The notes under the pieces were generated by a model. That model did no database searches, was not told the origin of the DNA, and was given only the letters and a program-made list of their open reading frames with translations. This document shows, piece by piece, positions 30,329 to 39,944 of a stretch of 64,000 bases of DNA (positions are counted from its first letter, which is position 1; each line of letters begins with the position of its first letter). The DNA is from Phytophthora colocasiae (Eukaryota > Oomycota > Peronosporomycetes > Peronosporales > Peronosporaceae): the NCBI GenBank assembly GCA_018806915.1, contig JAGKQI010000059.1:1240001-1304000 (forward strand), given 5' to 3'. The translations under genes and the position numbers were made by a program.

Positions 30329-32818
30329 CTAGCCAGTTTGGAAGCGTTGCATGTTCTGGGAACTCTCCTTCTCCCTGTCGCGCTCAGCTTCCATGTCTTT
30401 TACTCGCTGCTGTAGAGCTTCCATTTGAGAAATCCACTCTCGTTTCATCTCGTCAGTCGCACGCGCACGTTGGACTTCGGCCTTGGCCTCTCTCTGTCGC
30501 CAGCGTTCAGCAAACTCTGATTCCAGACGTTTGATTTCAGAGTTCCAGAGCTCCGTTTTCAGAGTTTCCAACTCTGCCGCGCTGTGACTTCTGAGTTTAC
30601 TCTCAGATACCAGACTTCTGCGTTCTTCGGCGTCGTCCGCACGTTTCTCAGCCTCCAATCTCGCGTTTTCAGACTCCAACAAGCGGTCGGTGAGCTTCTG
30701 AATCTCACGTCTTGTTTCCAAGTCGCGTTGTTCCCATCGGCGGTCACGTTCCATGGACTCCAAGCGCTCGCGGGCCAAGAACTCCATCTGCACCTGATTC
30801 ACCCTGCTTTGCCACTCTTGTTGCTGTCTCATGATATACAACTCCATCTTGGCTGGGCTTGATCTTCGTGAACTTCGGGTTTCGGACCTTGTGCGGCTCA
30901 TCTCAATGAAACCCAAGCGACTGGAAAATGTTGGCTGGAGACCCTCGTTCTTCAGACTCGGCTGTCGGCATCGATGACTCGCCCCTTGACTTGAAATGGC
31001 CGACTGTGGAGCTTCCGATATATGTTGTCTGAAATCCTGTGGAGAATCTCTGAATGACAACTGGTTTTCAGACATCATCTCAGGAATTCCGGGCTTCTTC
31101 ACCATATCGAATTCATCCGCATCCATTGGCATGCTCCCTAGAGTTTGAGGCACTTCAAGCCTCATGGTATCTCCATCAGTGAAACCACCGTCGCCTTGTG
31201 CAGGCATCACCAGACCTCCTGCAGACAGTGGCATGTGTGACGCCGCCCCTCGACTCATGGACATTAAAGACGAATCTGTTGAGCTTCCGCGTGAAGTCTG
31301 AAACTCAGCCAACTGATCATCAGAGGTCCCAATGACACTGGGAACTGACACGTCCGTCATTCGAGTTCGGGAACTGCTCTGGTCTTCAGACATTGGTGTT
31401 CCAGACTCTGGCCGTGCGTCTTCAGACTGACTCTCGTACTGTGGTAGTGAAGACAACGATGGCGTCGACAGAGCTGACGGTGATGACGGAACTTGTGGGC
31501 GCGGCGGTCTCTGCTGCAAGCGCTTGGACTGCGGCGGCTCATCACTGCTGGAACTACCGGAACTATGCGTCACTCGGAGTCCGGTCACCCGGAGTCGCAT
31601 GATCAGCTGTCGTCCGTGTAGGTCAGGATCATTGTCAGGTAATACACCGTTTGCTTCGTCTTGACTTGTCGTGTCTTCTGGTTTCACGTTTTCCGGGAGT
31701 CGGTTCACTTGTAACCTGGCGGTCACTGTGGCCCACTCAACCAATTCCACAGCGAGTCGACTCTGAAGTTCGGACGCCACACTGCGTACTTGAGACTCAA
31801 AGACAGCTGACGCCTGCGTCTGGGGCCAGGTTGGGAGGAGATTCTGGAATTCGAATCCTGCCTCGTACAACATTGTCTGAAGAACAGCCACACACTCCGG
31901 TGCTGTCAACGTGCTCATCGGAATCTCAACATAAGATAGGTCTTGGATCCAACCAAAACCATGACGCCTCGCGTGAAACTCGGAGATCCACATATCCTCG
32001 GGGAAAACGGAGGAACATCGCCACTTGATGTAGTCGCCGGTCGCTGCAGCAGCTTTCTGGAAAGCATCAGCACTAGGCTTCATCGTCGGCCACATATATT
32101 TGATTCTTGGCGGGACGACCTTGCCTGTGTCCATATCTCTCCAACGGCGGAACTCACGGCGCACATACCTCAGAGCTCGTTCCCCGTCAAGCGAATCAGC
32201 CCTCCCAGACTCATCAGACGGTGTCTTCAGAGACCCTTCAGACTTGATCGCCATGTCATCAGACATTGGTGCGTCTTCAGACTTTGGGGACCGTGGAACA
32301 TGTTCTTCAGAGAGTCCGGGTTCTGGTTTCACTTCATCCACGGACTGGCCGGAAGTTGCCGAATCTGAACACAGATCGATCACTTCCGGGGACTCAACCA
32401 TATCGGCGCCTCCCTCAGACGCCTCATCACCACCCTCGCGGACAGTGGTCGCCTCGTCACCAGAAGCTTCGACTTCTGACGGGCCTTCAGAACCTTGTTC
32501 ACCAGGGACAGCAGGTGTCTCTTGAGCTTCTGGTTCCTCGGCAGGCTGGTCTTCGACCGCCGGTTCTGGGACGCTCACATTCTCAGCTGCCTTCTTCTCT
32601 CGCGCAGCTCTCCTCTTCTCGCGGGCCGCCTTCTGGATAGCATCCAAGTGTGGTTGCTCTTCAGGCGACAAACCTTGTAGACGCTTGGATTGACGTGTCG
32701 GAATGCTCCGACCACGACCACGGCGTCCTCCTCTCGTAGATCCTGGCGTAGCCATCTTGAATATAGACGCTTGACAGGAAACTTTCTCTTCTTGTACTCT
32801 CAAATCCGGTGATATCAC
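30329..32818 (-). CDS. Element E ORF1 (gag N-terminal extension)
   Basis: 829 codons; the likely start is the ATG 21 codons in (MATPGSTRGGRRGRGRS, at 32755). Basic start with SKRLQGLSPEEQ, then acidic Ser/Glu-rich disordered region, a folded-looking block (about 215-370) with MWPTMKPSADAFQKAAAATG and CVAVLQTMLYEAGFEF that D also has (CIAVLQTLLFEAGFGF), a Ser-rich part, and a C-terminal coiled coil of about 150 residues (MELYIMRQQQEWQSRVNQ ... MEAERDREKESS). The coiled coil runs directly into gag in frame. No enzymatic motif. It probably acts in particle assembly or RNA binding. Confidence 0.75.
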   Translation of the reverse strand: MISPDLRVQEEKVSCQASIFKMATPGSTRGGRRGRGRSIPTRQSKRLQGLSPEEQPHLDAIQKAAREKRRAAREKKAAENVSVPEPAVEDQPAEEPEAQETPAVPGEQGSEGPSEVEASGDEATTVREGGDEASEGGADMVESPEVIDLCSDSATSGQSVDEVKPEPGLSEEHVPRSPKSEDAPMSDDMAIKSEGSLKTPSDESGRADSLDGERALRYVRREFRRWRDMDTGKVVPPRIKYMWPTMKPSADAFQKAAAATGDYIKWRCSSVFPEDMWISEFHARRHGFGWIQDLSYVEIPMSTLTAPECVAVLQTMLYEAGFEFQNLLPTWPQTQASAVFESQVRSVASELQSRLAVELVEWATVTARLQVNRLPENVKPEDTTSQDEANGVLPDNDPDLHGRQLIMRLRVTGLRVTHSSGSSSSDEPPQSKRLQQRPPRPQVPSSPSALSTPSLSSLPQYESQSEDARPESGTPMSEDQSSSRTRMTDVSVPSVIGTSDDQLAEFQTSRGSSTDSSLMSMSRGAASHMPLSAGGLVMPAQGDGGFTDGDTMRLEVPQTLGSMPMDADEFDMVKKPGIPEMMSENQLSFRDSPQDFRQHISEAPQSAISSQGASHRCRQPSLKNEGLQPTFSSRLGFIEMSRTRSETRSSRRSSPAKMELYIMRQQQEWQSRVNQVQMEFLARERLESMERDRRWEQRDLETRREIQKLTDRLLESENARLEAEKRADDAEERRSLVSESKLRSHSAAELETLKTELWNSEIKRLESEFAERWRQREAKAEVQRARATDEMKREWISQMEALQQRVKDMEAERDREKESSQNMQRFQTG

Positions 32819-32848
32819 GATTCCAAAGATCCGGGCACGCGCACCAGT

Positions 32849-34512
32849 TGTCGCGAAGTCGGTGAAACTTTGGTCGCGGAGCAGGGGGCGTATAGTGAAC
32901 CCTAGTTATACGACTACCGAAAAAGGGTTTTTCAGAGCCGTACAACGGTAGGTTGGCGTGTGGTACCTTGCGGTATCCTCGTGGGTTTGTTGTCTTCGGA
33001 AATATGACCCTCGCCGGAGTCTGAGAATGTGTTGTGAAGAGAGGTTGGGGTTCCCTTGGAGTCTGGTGTCGGTATTCAGGAAAATCCTTCCAGGAGCGTT
33101 CGGGAGTCGGAATCTCTGGAAACCAAAGTGTTTTCCAGGAGGTCGGCGGTCGAAAAGAGGTTAATATACCAGAGAAAAGTCGGAATTCGGTGTCTGAATA
33201 TCACAAATCCAGAACCGAGATACCTGACTTTCAGAGATAAACAACCAATATACAGAGTTCGAAAATATACAAATATATACAGCCGTTCTTATTCTTTCTA
33301 GGCCGTTGAACGGTGGGCTAACACTCCAGGTCAACTAGGGACTTACTACCAGACACCTGGTCTGTCTGGTATCCCTTTACGTTCGCGCACCACCCTCTAA
33401 TATAGAGGGAAAATATAAACCAATACAATCGGCTATATATAACAGTCTACCTTGCACTCTGAAAACGACTGTCTAGTTTCCAGAGCCTGTCCAAACGATC
33501 AATATGAAATGGGCTACCGCTAGAGACAAAACAAACGACCCAACTAGGATATGGAATAGGCGGGTCCTTTCAGGTCTCTACGTTACCTGATCTCCACCTA
33601 AGGGGATTGAATTTGGTGGAGATCACACGACGTACGTGATGACGTAGTGGCTTGAATACCTCTCAAGCGGACTTGTGCAGTAGCAAGCAAATTGAACTCT
33701 GTTTATCGTTTATCTTCCCCATAACTATCATATATCTCTGGTAACTCTCTTCTTCTTGTCGTCTTTTGCGTCCTTTATGCAGTCAGTCGTCATATCTCAG
33801 GTACTCTTGGTCTTTGTATACATCTGGTACTTTAACTTGGTCTCAGTATGCAGTCTGTGCAGCCGATCTCGATGGGTTGACAGGTAGAGACGTCATTACG
33901 GGGGATGTGCAGGTCAGTAATCACTTGAATGCGTGACTTGAACTTGGGTTCACTTGGTTTCAGTATGGTCTTGAATCTTCGGTGGTTTCAGAGTCTGATA
34001 TCACTTGGTTTTCAGAGTCTTAGTCACTCAGAGTTAGAGATACCAGAGTTTTGAGTAAGTAACCAGAGTACGGAGCACCAATGCTACAACGTACACGAAG
34101 ATCTTGGGGGTTGCGCGGGTGCGCGGCGTCCAGCGTGCGATACTTGGTCTCTGCGGGTATATGTTGTGAATCCTTGAACCATCCATCGTCGCGCTGGACG
34201 GTAACGGGATGAGGTCTCTCAGAGATACGTTCTTCTGAGAGACTTTCCGCCAGAACTTAGGCACTCATCGTCGGGGAAAGTCCGGTGACCAGACAGAGTG
34301 TAGTTGACCTTCAGAGTTGTGCACACTCTGAAGTACACTTCTGGTCCTTTGGGCCCCTTTACAGTCAGGCGAAGGTTTATCCACAATCTTCCACAGATAT
34401 CACACGGGTGCAGCCACGTCCCACATACTCCCTCTCCAAAACCAATTGTAACCAGGTACTTCACTGGGTAACAGCAGCATGACGCCAGAAAATCTGAAGT
34501 TACATCATGTCA
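32849..34512 (-). repeat. 5' LTR of element E (right copy)
   Basis: The LTR is 1,664 bp, followed on the minus strand two bases later by the primer site tggtgcgcgtgcccggat (32846 down to 32829). Confidence 0.94.
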
Positions 34513-37256
34513 GACAGTTCCTTCCACTTTTGCGTTTGGACCTCCGACCGGTGCCTCTTAGCCTTCTTTTGGAGATCTTCAGCGAACGCCACAGCGTAAC
34601 TGTAGTCACGTTGCACACTACGTCTCCACTCATAGGCTGTGCGCTCCGGAAGGCTATTGGCCTTTGGACCCAACATTGCCGAAATCGTACTCCGGGCGTC
34701 CCAGCCGTGCACCAAGTAAAAGGGTGTCTCCAACTGGGTGGCATCAAACGAAGTGTTCAAAGCGAACATCAACCGTTCAACATGGTCGTCCCAGTCGGAC
34801 TGATCCGCTTCCATGATGTAACCTCGGATACTTCGGACAACCGTTTGGACTGACCGTTCTTGTTGACCGTTCGCCTGAGGGCGATATCCCAAAGTAGCCC
34901 GTTGGAGACTTCCAAGTAGATTTCGGAAACATTCGAACACCTCACTCATGAACCTTGGATCTTGGTCATGTCGGATCATCGAACTGGCACCAAACTTTTG
35001 GAAGACCACTTGCTCGTAGACTTCAGCAACATCTTGGGCAGTCGTTGAACTCATTGGTTTGCACATGACATATCCGGAGAACATATCTTGGAACAATAAT
35101 AAGAACGTATTCCCACGAGCCGACTTCGGAAGATGAGTGACGAAATCCATCGACACCACTTGGAATGGATATGCCAGTTCGATGTTTCCAGGCGACGGTC
35201 CTCCATTTGGAGGCCGTCCCTTTCCACTGGCACAATCCACACACTCCTTCACATGCCGTTCAACATCCGCATACATTCCAGGCCAGTAGAACTCCAAGAG
35301 TAACTTTTCGTGAGTCCGACGGATACCTTGGTGACCACCTTGGAAATCCTCATGGGCATAATGTAGCATATCCGACCGGAATGACTCCGGGACAACCAAC
35401 CTCAAATCACCCAAAAAATCGCGTGGACGCTTCTGGGTGACAGTAGTCATCCGGTGCAGCACATCTCGACTGTCCAACGTGAACAGGTCTGCGACCTTGG
35501 CAATCTTTCGGAGTCTCTGGGGAGAGAACCGTTGGAACTCTCCTTTCAGAAATGACTTCAGCTCAGACAAGTACTCGTCAGCGTCTTGGTGGACCTTGAT
35601 CCTCCGCCATCGCTCTGCCTGGAACTCCAGTGGTCCCATTGGAGGTCCATCTGGACGTCCAACCGGTTCATCATCATTCTGAGCTATCGCAGCCATGACT
35701 CGAGCGGCGAACGTCAGGGGGGCAGATTCTGATCCAGTGAGATTTCCTCCGATCGGAGGATTGTCATCTGAACTTCCACCAACTTGGATGTCGGCCGCTG
35801 GCCCCTGGGCACTCATGCGCACAGAACTTGAAGGCTGATCATCTGGCGGTTCATCTTTCAGAGTATGACCATCCGGAGGTTCAACTGGTCCGTTGTCTTT
35901 TGGAGTGATCTTGACTTCCGGAACTTCAGGCTTCATCAACTTTTCCGGAATCTTGGATACGTACTCCAAATGACGTAGGTCACTTTCATCCTCGACATCC
36001 CATGACGCTCCCAAGAGTAAAGTCTTGGAAGTGAGATAGTCGGCGGCCTGGTTGTAGTCTCGCTTGAGATGCACCAGTCGGACCCTCTGGAACTTTGCCT
36101 TCAAAACCTCCGCCTCCGCAAGGTGTTTTTGGAGGTGCGGTTGATTGCAGTTGATCAGACCCTGAACTTGTTGAATCACGATCCGAGAATCTCCTACGAT
36201 AACTAACTCTTGGACCTTCCGATCGGACGCCATCAGCATACCTTTCAGAAGGCCGTGGTACTCGGCATCGTTCACGGTGACATCTTCCAAGATGAAACCT
36301 CGAGCCTCGAGGATAGTCCAACCGGGTAACTTCCAAAGGATGCATCCACAACTGCCCTTCCGGTTGGAGGTCTTGGCAGCTCCGTCGAAACTCAGAACGA
36401 CGCCTTCGTAGTCGGACTCCAACATCTCGATACTCATCACTGGTGGTTTCCGGATGCGTCCCTTCAGTGGGATCAATGACTCCGAGATTTCGTCCAAGTG
36501 TTCACGAGGAGTGATTCCGGCGCCCATAATGGCCGCTAAACCATCTTCATCCCGTTGGACCTTCCGAATGTCCAAATTCCAGTGGGACAGTGTGAGTCCC
36601 CAGGGTACACACCGTCCATCCGCCGACTTGGAATTGATAACCCACTTCAAGACGGAGTACCGTGTGTACACGATCAACTTGGACTGTTCAATCAGCGTCC
36701 GGAAAACTTGGAGTACTCTCAGTATTGCGATGACCTCCTTTTCCGCAATGTGATATCGCAGTTCAGAGTCGTTCAGAACGCGACCGGTATATCTGACCGG
36801 ATGGATTACACCATCATACTCCTGGCCCAAGACAGCGCAAGCCGCCCAAGCATTTGCATGCGGGATGATCACGAACGGTCGAGTCCGGTCGGGGTGTCGA
36901 AGCAGTGGAGTCGAAACGATCTTGTGCTTCAGAAGTCCGAACGCTTTCTTGGCCTGATCCAAGTTCCGGTCGGACTTGATCTGCTCATCAGTTAACTCAT
37001 ACAACACTGCGGCGACCACCGGAAAATCTTCGATGAACTTGTGGTAATAGTTCAAACTTCCAAGGAACGATTGGACCCCTTTCAGAGTGTTCGGAAATGG
37101 TAGGTCCAAAACGCCCTTCGCGATTTTTGGAGTCGCTCTGATACCCTCCGCACTGATCTCGTGGGACAAGTACGGGATGGTCAGTTTTCCAAACTCGCTC
37201 TTCGGAAGGCTCACCGAGATGTTCCAATATCGGAGTCGAAACAGAAGTGCGTTCAA
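34500..37256 (-). CDS. Element D pol: RT end, two RNase H domains, integrase
   Basis: This is a minus-strand frame continuing RT after the break at its catalytic motif. RT thumb: LPFPNTLKGVQSFLGSLNYY. First RNase H (Gypsy type) is degenerate: IIPHANAWAACAVL lacks the first Asp and VYTRYSVLKW lacks the Asp of TDH. A second RNase H follows with a full set: LSFDGAAKTSNRKGSCGCIL, NDAEYHGLLKGML, IVGDSRIVIQQV and HLKRDYNQAADYL (about residues 285-420). Integrase: H-H-C-C module (HEDFQGGHQG ... CVDCASGKG) and catalytic SMDFVTHL, RHDQDPRF, NGQQERSVQ. It ends at KWKELSD, where E is inserted; the rest is 26729-26182. The second RNase H resembles the archaeal/plant type found in Tat elements. Confidence 0.9.
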   Translation of the reverse strand: MNALLFRLRYWNISVSLPKSEFGKLTIPYLSHEISAEGIRATPKIAKGVLDLPFPNTLKGVQSFLGSLNYYHKFIEDFPVVAAVLYELTDEQIKSDRNLDQAKKAFGLLKHKIVSTPLLRHPDRTRPFVIIPHANAWAACAVLGQEYDGVIHPVRYTGRVLNDSELRYHIAEKEVIAILRVLQVFRTLIEQSKLIVYTRYSVLKWVINSKSADGRCVPWGLTLSHWNLDIRKVQRDEDGLAAIMGAGITPREHLDEISESLIPLKGRIRKPPVMSIEMLESDYEGVVLSFDGAAKTSNRKGSCGCILWKLPGWTILEARGFILEDVTVNDAEYHGLLKGMLMASDRKVQELVIVGDSRIVIQQVQGLINCNQPHLQKHLAEAEVLKAKFQRVRLVHLKRDYNQAADYLTSKTLLLGASWDVEDESDLRHLEYVSKIPEKLMKPEVPEVKITPKDNGPVEPPDGHTLKDEPPDDQPSSSVRMSAQGPAADIQVGGSSDDNPPIGGNLTGSESAPLTFAARVMAAIAQNDDEPVGRPDGPPMGPLEFQAERWRRIKVHQDADEYLSELKSFLKGEFQRFSPQRLRKIAKVADLFTLDSRDVLHRMTTVTQKRPRDFLGDLRLVVPESFRSDMLHYAHEDFQGGHQGIRRTHEKLLLEFYWPGMYADVERHVKECVDCASGKGRPPNGGPSPGNIELAYPFQVVSMDFVTHLPKSARGNTFLLLFQDMFSGYVMCKPMSSTTAQDVAEVYEQVVFQKFGASSMIRHDQDPRFMSEVFECFRNLLGSLQRATLGYRPQANGQQERSVQTVVRSIRGYIMEADQSDWDDHVERLMFALNTSFDATQLETPFYLVHGWDARSTISAMLGPKANSLPERTAYEWRRSVQRDYSYAVAFAEDLQKKAKRHRSEVQTQKWKELSDMM

Positions 37257-39300
37257 GTCTTCGCATAGCTGGTCCCATGTTGGAGCACCATGAGCAATCG
37301 ATATACGAACTTCGACCTAACACCGGGCTCATCTGTGACGGAGCAGGGATGTTCCGTTGAAAGACTGTCATGGTGTCCGACAGGTTCGGCACTTGAACTC
37401 CAACGGGTTGATCGTCCAAAAGTGAATGCTCCGGTCGGACCAATCCCAGAAATTCCATAACCTCCGGTTGAACTTCAGCTTCTTCCTCTGGCGGGAGTCG
37501 GACAAAACCCCACAGACAATTGTTGATAACCGCCTGGTAGACTAGTGGAGCATTCTTCAGACCAAATGGCATTCTCACCCATTGGAAGTGTCCAAACGGA
37601 CATACAAAAGCCGAGACCAGTTTCGCCCTCTCGGACATCCGGATAGCCCAGAATCCACTGGCCATGTCAAGACTCATAAACCACATCGCACTTTCGAATC
37701 CAATCAGCAAATCGTCGATCAGAGGTAGCGGGTAGTTCGACAGTAAAATGAACCCATTCACGACCCGGTAGTCAATGCACATCCGGATGTCGATCCCATT
37801 CTTCTTCAGAACAATGACGATCGGAGAAGCCCATGGGCTTTCGGAATGTTCAATCAGACCTGTCTCCAGAAGCTTCTTAAGCAACTCGTACACCTTGATC
37901 GCCAAGTGAGGAGCTATCGATCGGGGTCGTTGAGCGACAGGTTTTGCCGACCCGACGTCCAAGTCGCATATCACACCTCTGGCCGGAGCAGGAGCCGCAT
38001 TACCGTCTCCCAAGAAAATACTCCGATGGCACTTCAGAATGTCCCGAAGTTTACGTTCCTCCTCTGGAGTAGTTTTTCCCGGTTCACCTACATCGGCCGA
38101 TTCGATATCACACTTTGGAGTCAGCTCATGTATTTCCGGAAGCATAACCAGCTGCTCACGCAACTGGGACAACATGTCGCTTCCCTCATGTACATATACA
38201 GCTGGCTCCAAATTCAACTCTTCGGCATTCACGTGCAGGCATCGGACGAACTTGGTCTCTAGCTTCCGGATGGCTCGATTTACCACGTCCAACTTGGACT
38301 CAGCCTCCGACTGGACATCTTCAGATTCGAGTTCTTCAACCAAAGTTTCTTCCAAGCATTCTCCGTCAGCATCACTAATCACGTCGAAAAATTCATCATC
38401 ATTTAAATCTCCAGTTGGATCACCACCTGATCTTTCCAAAATCGTCAATTTTGTCGACCGTTCCACGGGTACACCTTTATCATCCATGCTAATCACATCG
38501 AAAAAATCCTCATCATCCGAACTTCCAACAGGCTCATCGTTGATAGGACAATCATTACTGCCTCCATCAGACACTTCATCGGGGGTGACTTCAGCATCTT
38601 CCGGCTGTTCGGTAACAGAATCTGCAACTTCTGGATGTAACACCTTCTGAACTTCCGACGGTGGAATCTGCAGTTGGACCATATGAACCCTGGTACTCCC
38701 ACGCGGCGACCGTGTCAACAACTTCTTCGGCCATGGGTATTTCGGTCTTTGGACCGACGGCGGCGCACACTCGGACATCATTTGGAGGTACTTCTCCTGT
38801 CGGAGCTGCTCCTGTCTGGAATTCGTATTCTCGTAAATGAGCACTTCCCACTCACGGTAACTCCAAAGTCCGGGCCGAACAAATCTTCCGAACGGGTAAC
38901 ACCCATACTCTACAATCTGAGCCACAGTAGTATTCGTCCCAAGCCAGACATCCTTCTCCGAGATATTCACCACTCGGACAGCAACCGCCCAGGACTTCGC
39001 TCCATAGATGAGTTGAGTCACCCAACGGTCACAACGACCAGCCCACACAACTTCGCGCTGTGGGTTACTCTGACCGTAGTTAATCCGAATGACAGTCTGC
39101 TCACCCGGTTGGAGGCATATCGTCCCTGACGGTCGAACGTCCAACCGTAGTCCTTTCCTTTGCTGGTCGAATGTCCGACCAGACAACATCACGTTTTCTT
39201 CATCCGGCAACTGAACCAATCCTTCTCGAACGCACAGTCGTACTCCAGCTGAGTACATGAAGTCCATTCCAAGTAACACGTCAACACCTTCACCACCCAT
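36997..39300 (-). pseudogene. Element D pol: protease end and first half of RT
   Basis: This frame carries VDVLLGMDFMYSAG (end of the protease), a long acidic spacer, then RT motifs: ESPWASPIVIVLKKNG, RMCIDYRVVNGF, FMSLDMASGFWAIRM and MPFGLKNAPLVYQAVIN. Between FGLKNAP and the catalytic motif lies an extra segment of roughly 80 residues (GLVRPEHSLLDDQPVGVQV etc.). The catalytic motif itself is broken: the sequence reads SSYID and then leaves the frame (about 37285-37300), with the continuation in the frame of 34500-37256. The lesion removes the second catalytic Asp. Confidence 0.8.
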
Positions 39301-39944
39301 AATTCCAGAACGTAAACCACGTTCAGTCCAAGGGTGATCTTCACTTCGGTCCGGGCGGTAATCACGGTTGGAACTCCACCCAATCCGGACACCCGGAGCT
39401 GCTTCTCAAAGTTCAATTTGAGCTTGAGCCTACGCGCAAGGTCTAAGCTCAACATGCTCACAGAAGCTCCGGAGTCCAAAAGGATGTCGGTCCGACAGTT
39501 GTTCACTGCTCCATGCACCATCGCAACTCTCTTTGAACTGTCCGAACGGTGTTCTTCCCACCATCCGTAACCTTCTCCCGGTTTCAGTCTGAACTCCAAC
39601 GGGGTGTCATCCAGATTGTCTGGATTCCAATCGTCTGAAAGTTCATCTCCGACTGGATCGCCAAAGTCACTACCAACCGGAGTACGAGAGTCGTCATCGA
39701 TAATTGTCGTCATGCAATGATGTCGCTTCAACTCTGGTCCAACATACGCTAACACACACAATTCGGGGGGTTTCTTCAGCCCGGCGCGTTCTGGATCCCC
39801 ATCCAGCGGGCTTATTGGTTTGACGGCTGTTCGCCTGAATTGTCCTCCGGATCCAAAAGTTGGTTCCGGATGGCAGTCGGTATGTCTAGCGCACCTTGTC
39901 GGATCAGGTTCTTGATATCTTGGAACGCCTTGAACTCTCCACAC
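39189..39944 (-). CDS. Element D protease region
   Basis: This frame is -1 relative to gag and overlaps its end by 133 bp. The core is CRTDILLDSGASVSMLSLDL, the aspartic protease active site, followed by LRVSGLGG. The frame breaks near 39300, where the next domain continues in another frame. I found no convincing slippery heptamer in the overlap. Confidence 0.75.
   Translation of the reverse strand: MWRVQGVPRYQEPDPTRCARHTDCHPEPTFGSGGQFRRTAVKPISPLDGDPERAGLKKPPELCVLAYVGPELKRHHCMTTIIDDDSRTPVGSDFGDPVGDELSDDWNPDNLDDTPLEFRLKPGEGYGWWEEHRSDSSKRVAMVHGAVNNCRTDILLDSGASVSMLSLDLARRLKLKLNFEKQLRVSGLGGVPTVITARTEVKITLGLNVVYVLELWVVKVLTCYLEWTSCTQLEYDCAFEKDWFSCRMKKT

Larger units (their letters stand above)
26730..34512 (-). 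mobile_element. Element E: gag-only non-autonomous relative of D, in pol of D
   Basis: The element is 7,783 bp, minus strand, bounded by a 4-bp duplication gaca (26726-26729, 34513-34516). LTRs of 1,664 bp each with about two differences, so it is the youngest large insertion. The inside has only an ORF1 and the capsid part of gag; zinc knuckles, protease, RT, RNase H and integrase are missing. The primer site (32829-32846) is the same 18 bases as in D, and ORF1 and gag are homologous to those of D. It most likely uses the enzymes of a D-type element (inference). Confidence 0.92.
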
